Positions 1-10,772 of a stretch of DNA of 64,000 nt are shown piece after piece. The number at the start of each line of letters is the position of its first letter. Position 1 is the stretch's first letter. Source of the DNA: Gigaspora rosea (taxonomy: Eukaryota; Glomeromycota; Glomeromycetes; Diversisporales; Gigasporaceae). The notes below the pieces were generated by a model that was not told the DNA's origin, did no database searches, and saw nothing but the letters and a program-made list of their open reading frames with translations. The translations under genes were made by a program, and so were the position numbers. The stretch is from the NCBI GenBank assembly GCA_003550325.1, contig QKWP01000664.1, positions 119,581 through 183,580 on the forward strand. Reading direction: 5' to 3'.

Positions 1-100
1 AAAATCCGTAAATTACCAATTATTTTATATCTTTTTGATGTGTAATTTTGTTTTTTGTTTGTTTGTTTTTTATATATACTAATAACCTTAATTTTAACAG

Positions 101-882
101 GCTCTGGATTGGAATGAGCCTGTCCCTTTAGTTGATGGTTATCGCCGGGATTCACGATTCCTTAAAGTTATAGACGCCTTCGAAGAATTTAAAATGATAT
201 CTCAATGTATCGTTGAAGGTTTAGATCTAATGCTAAAGGAAGAATACATCCATTCGATCAGTTACTTTTATAAAGCTTTAGAAATTGAAGATCCATGGCT
301 AAGGAGTATGGTTAATATAGAAACATTACGGCGAACTAATTTCATTATCATATGCGAAAATTTGTTTAAAGATTTGTGTATTTCTACATAATTTAAATTA
401 TTAAATTATTAATTATTTTATTGATCAATGTAATTTATTTGTTATAAAGATTCTTAACGATGATGTTTTGAAAAGGGCCAAAATGAGTGAATTATTCGAG
501 CAGGCTATTAAAGATGCTAAGAACGTTTATAATTTTTGTTAAAAATAATTGTGGATCAGATGTTTTATTTAATGAGTTTTTACAGGAATGGACTAGTATA
601 CAATCATCAGCAGATAAAATATATGAAAATATGAGTTCAGAATTGATTAAGGAATACTTTTCAGTTAAAGATGCTAATGTTGGAAATAAGCTAAGTCTTC
701 CGTTTGAATATCTGGATTATCAAAAAATTGCTGTGGATAATGAGCTTACATTATATAAAAGATATGATAAACTAACATGGAAAGTAAAGAGGATTTTAAA
801 TCCTATAATCCACCAGATGCGAAATAATTTCGTTAAATTGAATTCAAAGATTGCAAAAAAAAAAAAAAACACATTTGTATAG
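101..882 (+). CDS. 3' part of an unrecognised spliced gene (or two adjacent genes)
   Basis: Coding starts at 101, directly after an intron-like tract ending TTTTAACAG with a TACTAATAAC branch-like motif upstream, so earlier exons lie left of the window. The first open stretch (101 to a stop at 391) begins ALDWNEPVPLVDGYRRD. A second exon reads 450-524 (begins ILNDDVLKRAKMSELFEQ), followed by a 61 bp intron 525-585 (GTTTAT...TACAG) and a last exon 586-882, Lys-rich at its end. One model splices 310 to 450 in phase 0, giving one gene; the other ends gene one at 391 and starts a second at the ATG at 483. I recognise no domain; the C-terminal part is helical and basic. The run of about 16 A near 857-871 makes the 3' end uncertain. 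Confidence 0.55.
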
Positions 883-1205
883 TAAATTGTAATATCCTGA
901 TAACATCTATATATCTTTTCCTATGAACCCGATTATTATTTGTTGATTTGTTTAAAAGATGTAATTGGTTATTAGTTATTAAATAAGAATGTAAATTTCA
1001 TTTATTAAGATGTTTTTATAATTAGCAAAACATTAAAATGAAAATTTTAATTTTACATAACACTTTAATATAACACTTTAATATGACACTTTTATTATAT
1101 ATATACCCGTCCTAAAATTTATAACGTTATCATAATTTAATCATTTAGATTGCGTATAAACTAGGACTCGCGTCTCAATTCACACCATTAAGCAGTTTAG
1201 AAAAA
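883..1205. other. Convergent intergenic gap, AT-rich
   Basis: This is the 3'-3' gap between the converging genes at 101-882 and 1206-1861. It holds AT-rich sequence with a short direct repeat of 'taacactttaatat' around 1062-1090 and no coding signal. It probably carries both 3' UTRs. Confidence 0.5.
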
Positions 1206-1861
1206 TTACAATCCGATATTATTTGTCTTAAGATATCCATCAATGAAGCGAGTTATTGCTAAAGTAAGGGCAACCCAAAAACAAACCACACATGTTGAAA
1301 AAAAGGCGCAAATTAATGCAATGGAAAAGACCAATCCTATTTTTGTAAAATATCGGACGTGTAGGAATTAGAATTAAAAATATAATTAATATTTAACAAA
1401 GAATGATGTACAGAAAATTACCAGCTAGACCAAAGATAAAAGATAATATCAATAATCCAAGACATAAAGCACCATCAATAATTACAATAGTGGAAACAGT
1501 CAAAAAAACTATGTAACAAAGTATTGGAACGGCTGAAAAAACGATGAATATAGCAAAGAAAAGCTATTGAGAAATAAAAATGATTTAATATAAATTTTAA
1601 CATTTAAAAAATGAAAGAATTATGAATAATTATTAAATTTTACCCCAAGACCTGGACGTTTGACAGTGAAGGCACAATAATTTGCATATAATTTTTCCAC
1701 ATAAGCGAGGAACCTTTATGTACGAATGTTTAAAATATTTAAAATGAGAATTCGCGTATACTTTTTATTGCGGTTTCGAATTACCTTTCTGCATTTTGTT
1801 TAAAGTTATCAGCCCAATTTTCATTAAATAGAATTCGATACAATTCAAAATCTGTACTCAT
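1206..1861 (-). CDS. LDAF1/promethin-like membrane protein, four exons
   Basis: On the minus strand I can build a complete gene: exon 1 1861-1785, exon 2 1713-1644, exon 3 1563-1422, exon 4 1336-1206. Introns are 71, 80 and 85 bp, all GT...AG, with matching phases. The product is 139 residues: a polar N-terminus (MSTDFELYRILFNENW...), a short KRPGLG segment, then about 85 strongly hydrophobic residues forming two or more hairpin-like membrane segments with FSAVP, IIDGALCLG and FGLAG, and a polar tail ending NNIGL. The order FSAVP - I(D/E)G - GL(A/G) inside one long hydrophobic block is the pattern I associate with lipid-droplet assembly factor 1 (TMEM159, promethin family), which sits in ER and lipid droplets with seipin. 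The exon structure is seen directly; the family call is by recall. A role in storage-lipid droplets would suit an oil-storing AM fungus, but that is inference. Confidence 0.75.
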
Positions 1862-3185
1862 CTTTTCTTCTTTCGCTGTATTATTAAAAGATGCTTGAAA
1901 CTATATTTATTTTTGAATTTTAAAAAGTGTCTTTGTTTATCGTAGATTGATAAGATAATTACGATTCGGATATTCTTGTTGTATAAACTTCCAAGACGGA
2001 AGACGGGTGCTTTTTAAACATGTGCAGTTTAGGCGTTTTAAACGCTGATTTACTCACAATCACTATTATTCTATTATATATGATAATTATACGTAATAAT
2101 ACGTACATAATGTGATCAGTTATCATGTTATGTATCAATAGTATATCAGATATTTTAATTTTAGAAATTACGTTTACGTACGTATAAAACGAAATTTATT
2201 CATATAAATTTTAATGTATCATACTTTTTTTTTTACTACTTTTCATATATTTTTGAGTATATAATGAAGTGTTAAGTATCAGGTATGATGAACAAACATA
2301 CGTACGTAATTGAATGACGGTCTTAAAACTTTTCATGAAAGTTCAAAGACTGGCGCTAGTACTAGATTTCTCTATACGTACAATAAACATAAAAGCCACT
2401 TTTAAAGTTTATATGTCATGAGAATTAATTAACTTTGTGTAGTTTTATGAATAAAATAAACATAAGGGCGTTGTGATAAAAACGTTGTAACCTAATGAAA
2501 ATAACGTGCAAATTATCTAATACAAACTTTTTTAGGCGAGTTATGCTAAAAATCTTCGTCGCAAATAAAAAAAAACACGTTTTTTGTTCTGTTGGTTTGT
2601 AGTAAATTCTGAAAAAGAAGACACAGAAATTGGATGTGCTTTATTCCTTTCGTTGATCCATCGTTTTCATTTATTTTTATTTCGATTTGTAAAAATAATA
2701 ATTGCTAAATAGTAATAATGATAAAGATGTTCGCTCAAGCATCAATGCCAATCAACCAACACGACCATAAATTAATCACATTGATGAAGATACGTGAGCA
2801 TATTTCAATCATATTATCATCCATACTATCGGTTCTCAAAATAATAACTCCATAATGGTTGGGCACTATCTCAATACTAAGCTAATCACATCAAGCGTGC
2901 TGCTTGAGAACACCCTTAAATACTATAATCATTTATTAAACTTTGAAGACATCGGTTAAAGTCACGCAAAGTTATTTTTTCAATTTGCATTAAATATTTG
3001 ATAGCATACAAATGTCTTATTAACAAAAGAGAAAATTAAGAATCAACATAGATAAGGGGTCAGCTACAGAATGGCGTCGTTTTATTACTAGAAGAAGCTT
3101 TAATTTATTTATATAGCAATGAAAAATATACAATCAAAAATATACAATGTATAAAATATGGTTTTTTTCCTGCGTCTGAGTTTAT
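1862..3185. other. Intergenic, no gene seen
   Basis: This 1.3 kb lies between the start of the promethin-like gene and the 3' end of the FolD-HypX gene. It is AT-rich with many 'acgta' words near 2060-2310. The promoter of 1206-1861 must lie in the lower part and the 3' UTR of 3186-5953 in the upper part. I found no supported exon on either strand. Confidence 0.4.
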
Positions 3186-5953
3186 TTATTTATTAGTTAG
3201 TGTAAAAGGAGATTTAGTAATAAATGCCCATCTTTTTTCATGAAAGTTATTGCGGTTTTCAAAAAAGTCCTTATGCATCTCTTCTAATTCATGTTTTTCA
3301 TATTCGTCCAACGATTTTGCTAATTCATCACGCATACAGATATCTTGTTTATTTTTAATAAATTTCGTAAATTTTGTGGTGTCAGCTATGGCAATGTCCA
3401 TGAATCCCTTAACACTATCTAAAAAACTTTGTTCAGGGTTAGCCTGCTTTTGTTGTATCAATTTATCAAATAGACCAATTTCAATTGCTTCAACAGCAAG
3501 CAACGGTTTGGCATTCTCCTTAATTTGTTTTAACATAAACATGTTTATACGTTTAGATGCTGTATAAGTATGTAATTCTGAACCATATAAACCCATGTTT
3601 TTATAATGAGGATTTAAAACAACTCCTGGTTTAACGAATGAAAAATCAGTCGCGAGCGCCAAGTAAACACCACCTGCACCAGCATTAGCTTGTACTGCTG
3701 CTACTGTTATAATGTTTTTTAGTTTAATAATTTCTTTAACCACTTCATTTATTGCTTTAATATTGTTCCATCCTTCTATGCTTGGATTATCAGCATGTTG
3801 AATAACGTTCAAATTAATACCATTCGACCAATTATTCGCACTACCTGCAAATATTAATCCTTTAATAGGCATTTTTTGACATTGTTTAATCGCCTTTAAA
3901 AGTCTTTCACATTGTGAAGTACTCATAGCTCCATTATAAAAATTAAAATGTAAGATACCATAAGAATCGAATAACTCAAAACTTATCTCTTGGAAGGTGT
4001 CAAGGGTTGGTGTTGTAAGGGTCTGTTTAGGATTGATTACAGGGATATTTTCGGATAATTTACTTAGCTGTATAGTAGCTGGTAACTTAAATGGATAAGG
4101 TCTCATTTGTGTCTTTGGCGAACGTAATTGAGACACCCAAAACGCACCGTTTTTGGTGGCAATACAAATTGCTTCGTCTCGTTTAGCAAGAACTTTTCCA
4201 GGATAAACCATTAAATCTTGATTAATTGTTTTTTCATTGTGAGCATCATACAAAAATCTCGTGATTTTTGTACCATTAAGATCAATTTCAGCTTTAACTC
4301 CGGGTTGACTATCAGCCGCACGTATTTTTCTTAAAATAATTTCTGTAGTATCTATTTCCCAATTTATTTGCCTATTAAAATGTGATTGTTTAATAGTTTC
4401 ATGAAGTCGACCTTTCACAGAAGCATTAGCATAATTTAATGGTTCAGGTTTAAAATTATTCAATTGAAACTTTTCAACGCATTCAAGTACCAATTTGGAA
4501 GCCGTATTAATAGCATGGGAATTATATAAATGAGTTTTAGTAATATCTTTTGGAACTAAAAAGTTTTCGCTTGCCCAAATAGCACCTGCATCCATTTCTT
4601 TATCTGCCTCAAGGACAGTAACTCCCCACTCATCTTTTTTATCAATAATAGCCCAATCTAATGAAGAAGGACCTTTGTCACCTTTAATTCCAGGATGAAC
4701 AATAAGGCATTTTACTTTGGTATAGATATCTTCAGGTATGGCTTTCATAAGTGTTGGGCAAATAATCAGATCGGGTTTATGTTGCGCAAAAGCAGAACGC
4801 ATCGTATCATCTGAATCGGCAATTTGAAAAGATACTTTGTGTCCAAAGCGAAGTAATTCATTTCTTATTCGTTGAGTCATACCATTATAAGCAGAAGAAA
4901 ATAATAAAAGATTTAACTTTTTCTTATTCTCAATTTTAACTATTTGATCAGAATGTCTTTGACTGGTTGCTATAATTTTTTCAACCTTCTCAACTGAATA
5001 ATTTTGTCTTATTAACTTTGATAAATTCAAAGGTGGTAAATCTTGTTGTAAAATACTCGCATTAACAGCATTAAAAGCTAGTGAAGAAACAGTAAGCAAA
5101 CCAACTCCTGCTGGTACAGGAGTATAATATTTACATTTTTCATATACTGAATAATCAACATCACCCACAATACTTGAATTTCCATTAACAATGTTTGGTG
5201 GTAATCTATTAATACCTACATCAATTACTATAACACCTGATTTAACTAAATCATCATTAACATAAAGAGCTTTACCGATAGCAACGATCAAAATATCAGC
5301 ACTTTTAGTAATGTTTTTTATATTTTCAGTGTGTATATCACAAATTGTTACTGTAGCATTATATGGTGAAGCCATTAGCATACAGGCTAGTGGTTTTCCT
5401 ACAAGTTGACCTTTGCCCATAATTACAATATGTTTACCTTCAGTTGGAATATTGTAATAATCAAAAATACTACAAATACCAAGAGGAGTAGCAGGTTTTA
5501 AACCTTTATCTAAATCAAATAAATTACCTACAGAACCTATAGTTAATCCATCAATATCTTTATGAATAGGGATTGAATTTAAAATATTATTTTTATTAAC
5601 AGAAAACCGATGGAAATGGTAATTGTACAATGATACCAGTATTACTAGGATCATTACTTAAATTTTTAATAAGTTCTTTAATTTGAGTTTCATTATATTG
5701 TGGTGAAATTTTTATTATTTAATTGCATAGGAATATCAAGTTGTTCAAACACTTTACGTTTTTTGGCCACGTAGATAGCACTATCTATTCTTGCTTTTCC
5801 TGCTGCATTTGTCGGTAAGATAACAGTAACTTTGGGTTGAGTATTTAAGGATTTCTTGGCTTCTATAGCCGTATTCTTAATTGCATCTGCAACTGAAAAA
5901 CAGTCGAGTATTTTTTTTTTGTAATAATTATTATTTGGTAGCCTTTTCAGCAT
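3186..5953 (-). CDS. FolD-HypX fusion protein (frame broken twice)
   Basis: Intronless, about 920 residues. Start at 5953 (MLKRLPNNN...), then a FolD catalytic domain with the YVAKK Tyr/Lys pair and, in the middle frame, VQLPFP. The C-terminal FolD NAD(P)-binding half has KPATPLG, GKGQLVGKP, VIDVGINR, GDVD and TPVPAGVGLLT. After a linker comes a formyltransferase-like domain with HPGIKGDKGPSSLDWAI and WGVTVLEADKEMDAGAIW, the signature of HypX/HoxX, then a crotonase-fold domain (GLIFAGSANNWSNGINL, AGAGGVYLALATDF). FolD interconverts methylene-, methenyl- and 10-formyl-tetrahydrofolate. Bacterial HypX takes the formyl group and releases CO for the [NiFe]-hydrogenase cofactor. The reading frame shifts by one base near 5706-5713 (AAAAATTT on the coding strand) and again near 5602-5608 (GGTTTT); the 33 codons between read as FolD, so neither is an intron. 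The rest is clean for more than 800 codons. It could be functional with assembly errors, or newly broken. Confidence 0.85.
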
Positions 5954-6440
5954 TTTTTGTAAAAGTAATGATGGTTTGTTTCTTTAAAAAAATATTCTTT
6001 CGAGATGCGAAAAGCAGTTTATTTAAAAATTTTGACTGTCCAATGGATGGTCCGTGGAATAACGTTTGGCATAAAAATAATATAAACTAATTTTACCACT
6101 TCATTTTCAATTTCCTTATTTGAAAATGATTTAGAGCGAAGCAATTAAAATTAGGCCCTGTTTTTAAAAGCCTTAATTATTGTCGCGGATCATAATGAAA
6201 TCGGATTAAAATGATATATGGGTTTCTATTTAACCTTCTAACGCCAACTTATACCTGTTTAATCCCATTTATACTTGTTTAATATAAACTCTACTCTAAA
6301 ACTAACCTCTAACCTTATGCAAGCGATGTTGCAATGCTACATTATGCGATGCAAGTTGCTTTAAATTTAAAAATGCACATAGAACTTATTATATAATTTT
6401 TGATCTATATAATTTATCACCAACAATCAAGACACACTGA
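5954..6440. other. Upstream region of the FolD-HypX gene
   Basis: No coding sequence is supported here. It should contain the promoter of the minus-strand gene starting at 5953. At about 6176-6210 it carries 'attattgtcgcggatcataat', resembling one end of the MITE at 9087-9240. A short 'gatgcaa' rich patch lies at 6320-6360. Confidence 0.35.
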
Positions 6441-6550
6441 CAGTTAGGGTGGGGAACGGGCCGGGCTAAACCCAGAAATTTTTGGATCAGGGCCCAATTT
6501 GGACCTACATTTAGAGCCCATTTAATATTTGGGCCGGTTTGGGTTGGGCT

Positions 6551-6841
6551 TAGAGGTAGTAGGTGAATCCGGATTTATATTTATATCCGGATTAATCCGG
6601 TATTTAAACAAATCCGGATACAATTTTTTTGAACCAACTTATCCGAATATAATACAATCCGGATATAATATATATCCGGATATAGATTTGTATCCGGATT
6701 TAGATTTGTATCCGGATTTAGATTTATATCTGGATTAATCCGAATATATTTATATCCGGATTTAAATAAAATTAATCCGGGATTCATTTTTTTAATTCTA
6801 GTTATATCCGGATTGAAAAAATCATCTTGGTTCTAACTCTA
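6551..6841. mobile_element. hAT-like MITE with ATCCGGAT array, 8 bp target duplication
   Basis: The element starts TAGAGGTAGTAGG and ends ...CTAACTCTA and is flanked by the perfect 8 bp repeat GTTGGGCT (6543-6550 and 6842-6849). The interior is almost wholly iterations of the palindromic word ATCCGGAT joined by TTTATAT/TAGATT spacers. It is inserted into an older GC-richer repeat (about 6441-6900, 'gggccgggc', 'ttgggcttttgggc') that itself resembles a hAT-type end. The short ORFs here are repeat translations (LYPDLDLYPD). Confidence 0.85.
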
Positions 6842-7052
6842 GTTGGGCTTATTAAAATGTTGGGCTTTTGGGCTTTGCGATCAGACCCGGCCTGGCCCAA
6901 TATATCTATTTATCCGACAATCTCATATGATCATGAAAAAATTTCTTCTTGTTATTTTTTCATGTGTTAAGACATAATCATGTTTATTCAAATTAAAACT
7001 CAGCGAGCAACTTCCTACCAATCATGATCATAAATTGCCGGATAACACCAAT

Positions 7053-7162
7053 ATTGGGCAAATTGTCGAATACAGTAATTTGGCAAATGATTGGCTACAC
7101 GTGCCGCAGAGCGGCACGTGATCATTTGCCAAATTACCGTGATTCTACAATTTTTGCCCTAT
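7053..7162. mobile_element. Palindromic MITE with CACGTGCCGC core
   Basis: A nearly complete inverted repeat: the left arm begins ATTGGGCAAATTGTCGAA, the right arm mirrors it (...TACAATTTTTGCCCTAT), and the centre is CACGTGCCGC-AGA-GCGGCACGTG. Related cores lie at 22388-22420 and 24118-24149. As RNA or single-stranded DNA it would form a long hairpin. No ORF. Confidence 0.75.
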
Positions 7163-7631
7163 ACATAACAATAAGAATATTGAATAATCTGCTTTAAATA
7201 TAAGCACTATCAATTATTTCATCAACTATGTTTATACTATTTTATAAACCGATTGTAATTGTACTTAACATTGTTCTATCATATTTTGTTATTTTTTTAT
7301 ACCCAATTTCTATTTTCTATTTATTTTTAACTATATTGTTTACAAGGGCGATTTAGATTATGCATAGGAATTATATAACATTAATAAGGTGTAGGACAAA
7401 GGTAAAGAAATAAAATATGATTGGGCTATTTAACATATTAGTTACAGCTTTTAAATTCTATAAAAATTCACATAAAATCTGACTACAAAACAAGATAAAA
7501 ATTTATTAAGTATGCCTATTGTTACATAAAAAAAAAGGTTACGTGCTTTTGGAATTAAAAAATAAAAAAAAATAAAAAACGATCTACACATAATAAATAA
7601 GTGAATATACGTTTATATTATTCCATTTATA

Positions 7632-7895
7632 TACAACTTAGTTCATAACCAATTCATTTGCATATACGATTATTTTTACAGACGATTCAAATTTATTTCA
7701 TAAACAATATATTTCATTGGCAATTGTTTTTTTATAAATTGCTCCAATTTTAATTTAAACTTAACCCTAACGACAGTTACTAGAATTGATTTGTCTGTGG
7801 AATCAAATGTCGATGAAATAACTGAAATTTATCTGTGAATTAATCGATTGTAAAATAACCTTGTCTGTAATTTAACTCTCTGAGAACTAAGTTGA
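7632..7895. mobile_element. Candidate MITE, TIR ACAACTTAGTTC
   Basis: ACAACTTAGTTC at 7632-7643 is mirrored by GAACTAAGTTGAT at 7883-7895, and the match continues inward with gaps (ACAGACGATT against CGATT...TGTCTGT). The interior is AT-rich and non-coding. I see no clear target duplication, so it may be old. The flanking stretches 7163-7631 and 7896-8179 show nothing else. Confidence 0.5.
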
Positions 7896-8179
7896 TTGTG
7901 AAGTAATTGTTGGTGAATTGATACTACTAAATAAAATATTAAGTAAGTGTATCTTAATAAATTGCAATGAATGATCTTAAGGTAGTCTGTTAATTGCGAT
8001 TCAGTCCTTCATATGATATTTCGTTCTATATATCTCAGAGTAACATGATGCATGAACAGTAGCAGCATGTTACACCAGCATTAACATGTGCGATCAAATG
8101 CAAGATTTTGCGAACTCGCCATCTTAGATGTTAGTAAACTATACACTCACATCATGCAAGCATGACTACGTTCCTGGTA

Positions 8180-8444
8180 ATCTAAAAACCACATTTATAC
8201 CTTATAAAGTCAAATACATGCATTGAAATCTTAAATCATCAACAACAATGAAATATGCATGTAAATACTTTATTGAAGTCGATAATTTAAGAAATATGAG
8301 TATTAATGTTCATCTACATGTCATAATCTGAAACCAATAATAAAGTTACACATTAAAATTAAATTATCAACTTCAATAAATTTAAGTATTTAATTTCATT
8401 GATTATATTTTGTCCCTATAAGGGATAATTTGTGGTTTTTAGAT
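8180..8444. mobile_element. MITE with TA target site, TIR ATCTAAAAACCACA
   Basis: The outer inverted repeat is ATCTAAAAACCACA at the left and TGTGGTTTTTAGAT at the right, each bordered by TA (8178-8179, 8445-8446), as for Tc1/mariner-type elements. A second inner inverted repeat (TTTATTGAAGT-GATAATTTAA near 8270 and 8365) makes it a two-step hairpin. No coding capacity. Confidence 0.65.
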
Positions 8445-8461
8445 TATAAATACAACACCTA

Positions 8462-8738
8462 CTTATTTGCGCGGGTAATACAAGCTTCTGGAGAGGAAAT
8501 AGCCAATCCGGATCAGCCCGACGAAGAATCGTAAAAGAAAAAAGCAAAAACTAATGTTTAAATCGATCTTGGTGCACTAATTAAAAATGACGGGAATGCA
8601 GTTTTATTTATATTAAGTATCACTCTAACTTTATAGCCTCTTACGTTAAGGCCCTAACCCTAAATTTTTACCTCACGCACTTAGTTTATTTACAAAATCG
8701 GATTTCCTTTTTTGGTTTGTGTTACCCGCGCAAATAAG
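8462..8738. mobile_element. MITE family A copy 1 (TIR CTTATTTGCGCGGGTAA)
   Basis: Left TIR CTTATTTGCGCGGGTAA and right TIR TTACCCGCGCAAATAAG are exact mirrors, flanked by TA on both sides, which fits a Tc1/mariner-type MITE. The interior has landmarks shared by the other copies: 'ggaaatagccaatccggatcag', 'tgacgggaatg', and an interstitial 'ccctaaccctaa'. Other copies or fragments: 10193-10563, 16491-16796, 50047-50180, 52780-53042, 57470-58123. Confidence 0.85.
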
Positions 8739-8739
8739 T

Positions 8740-9086
8740 AAAATGCTAATGGATTCTATTTTTGATAGTAATAATGGCATCTTTTGAACATTATTATTTA
8801 TATGCTTTTGAACTTTAGAAATTTTGGTACTGATCAATTTTACAGTCGATAGCATTGAATGTAGAACAATGATTTTTGAAACTGAACGCCAAAATTATGT
8901 CATATTTGCAATGTCTTCCCTCAATTGTTATATCATATAAATGAATGGCATCCTTATTTATATTATAGCTATTTTTTATTGCTATTTCGGTCTTATGAAT
9001 CCTGCATTACTATTGTTAAGAATAAGGTTCATATCAGATATGATTCATAAAATATGATGATTATACTAAATTTCGAAAATTGTGGT
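8740..9086. other. No feature seen
   Basis: AT-rich sequence between two MITEs with no supported exon or repeat boundary. Confidence 0.3.
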
Positions 9087-9240
9087 AATAATTGTTACAG
9101 ATCATAATTTAGGTGTCTCAAATTAAAAATATAAGCCCTACCCAAATCCACCCATACTCTTTTCCTAATAATTCTAACCCTAAACCTTAAGTTCAAACTT
9201 CATTATGATCTGATTTCATTATAATCTGTCACAATAATTA
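9087..9240. mobile_element. Small MITE, TIR TAATAATTGTTACAGATCAT
   Basis: TAATAATTGTTACAGATCAT at 9087 is mirrored by ATAATCTGTCACAATAATTA ending at 9240. The interior contains 'taagccctacccaaatcc'. A lone similar end lies near 6176. Confidence 0.6.
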
Positions 9241-9268
9241 TGCTGGAACTAACTTTATATGAAACACA

Positions 9269-9608
9269 TAATGAAAGATAATGTATGGCAATAGGATGAT
9301 TGGAGTCAACCAAGTTTTTGTTCTCATTGTAAGTTAATGTATAGTAATAAGATAATTAGAAGTCAACCATGAGATTGTTCTCATTGTAAGTTATCAATAA
9401 ATGCAAGATAATGTATGGTAATAGGACGATTAGAAGTCAGCCTAGTTTTTATTCTCATTGTAAGTTATCGCAATACTTAAGATGGTCAGAAGTGAATCAA
9501 GGCTTTGTTCTCATTGTAAGTTATCAATAAATGCATGATAATGTATGATGATAAGATGATAAAGTGAAGCAAGGTTTTTGTTCTCATTGTAATTGTCAAT
9601 AAATAATG
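9269..9608. repeat. Diverged tandem repeat, five units of about 58-72 bp
   Basis: Five successive units contain 'ataatgtatggtaataggat', 'gattagaagtcaaccaag' and 'gttctcattgtaagttatca', with substitutions and small indels between them. No open frame is kept across units, so this is a non-coding minisatellite. Confidence 0.75.
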
Positions 9609-9684
9609 TGCTGTTAGAAAGTTATGAAAGATAGACAATTGTATCTAGTGCGAAGATATACGTACATGTATATAATAAGAAATA

Positions 9685-9830
9685 CAGTCAGGCCTCATTT
9701 ATAGTCACCCTCATTATAGTCACAACATCATTATAATCATGGTTATTTTTTTATCAACCTAATTTATATTATATTAGTCTTGATATAGTCACAAATCCAC
9801 TATAGTCACTATCATATAATACCAGGAACG
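9685..9830. mobile_element. Solo end of a pogo-like DNA transposon
   Basis: CAGTCAGGCCTCATTTATAG begins at 9685 and is followed by four iterations of TATAGTCAC. This layout is typical of pogo/Tigger-like termini. I find no mirrored end downstream, so it is probably truncated. The stretch 9831-10192 shows no feature I can support. Confidence 0.45.
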
Positions 9831-10192
9831 GAGTGATGAAATCACGTAGTGTATGGTTATAGGGCATTTTAAAAGATGTATGTCCGCAAAATATCATAAC
9901 AAATTCTGTAATTGGACAATGCATTAAACGCAGTAAAAACGTGAATTTCTGCACTTAAACATCACGCAATGCATCACATAGTACTATATTTATCCATTGT
10001 ATTAACCAAACATCGCTTTAACAGGCTTTTGTCTCGATTGAAGTGCTTGACGATCATTATAAAAAAATGTCTTTTTTTTATTATTGTCTTTCGGAATTGC
10101 ACTAACTAAATATGTTATGAACGCATTACGGAGCTGTACCGTAGATAGATACAAATGGCGATTGAGGAAAATTCAATAGCTAATAGTTTTTA

Positions 10193-10563
10193 CTTATTTA
10201 CGCGGGTAACACAACCCAAAAAAGGAAATCTGATTTTGTAAATAAACAATAAAAATTTAGGGTTAGGGCTTTAACGTTAGAGGCTATAGGGTTAGAGTGA
10301 TGCTTACTGCTGATTTCAAAATTAGTGGGACACGTGAGAAAATTTTGTTCGGCAATTACATTTACTAATTTTTCGATACAGTAATATAAGTAAAATTTTC
10401 ATTCCCGTCATTTTTAATTAGTGCACTAAGATCGATTTAAACATCAGTTTTTGCATATTTTCGCTTTTTTCTTCTTTTACACGTGTTTGAATTCTCTGTC
10501 GGGCTGATCCGGAATAATCAAATTATTTCCTCTCCAGAAGCTTGTATTACCCGCGCAAATAAG
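10193..10563. mobile_element. MITE family A copy 2, opposite orientation
   Basis: Left TIR CTTATTTACGCGGGTAACAC with TA before it; right TIR TTACCCGCGCAAATAAG. It is the reverse of the copy at 8462-8738 (here 'gggctgatccgg' lies near the right end). It is about 95 bp longer because of extra sequence (GCTGATTTCAAAATTAGTGG... about 10308-10395); a similar fragment lies near 11835. Confidence 0.8.
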
Positions 10564-10772
10564 TGGATGCTTTACGTTTACATATGGGCAGATTTATTTC
10601 CGATCGACAAAAAATGTGATTATTGTAAAATTAACGTTGATTGGTTGATTGATTAAAATATTTAGGGCTTTGTAAAAATAGAGCTAAAACTTTTTTTCTA
10701 AAAATATGACAGTTGGAAATTTCACATTTATATCTGCCAAGACCTTAGTTTCAGGGATCCCGCAACGATTTT

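Noticed and set aside
1150..1262. Plus-strand exon-like frame (IAYKLGLASQFTPL...) after a TTTAG acceptor
   Set aside because: It is antisense to exon 4 of the minus-strand promethin-like gene, whose four exons fit together in phase. The plus-strand frame has no donor or partner.
5600..5715. Programmed ribosomal frameshifting in the FolD part
   Set aside because: Two shifts in the same direction within about 110 bases and no slippery site with a downstream structure; homopolymer indels are simpler.
9269..9608. CRISPR-like regularly spaced repeats
   Set aside because: The units are contiguous diverged tandem repeats without unique spacers, in a eukaryotic nuclear context.
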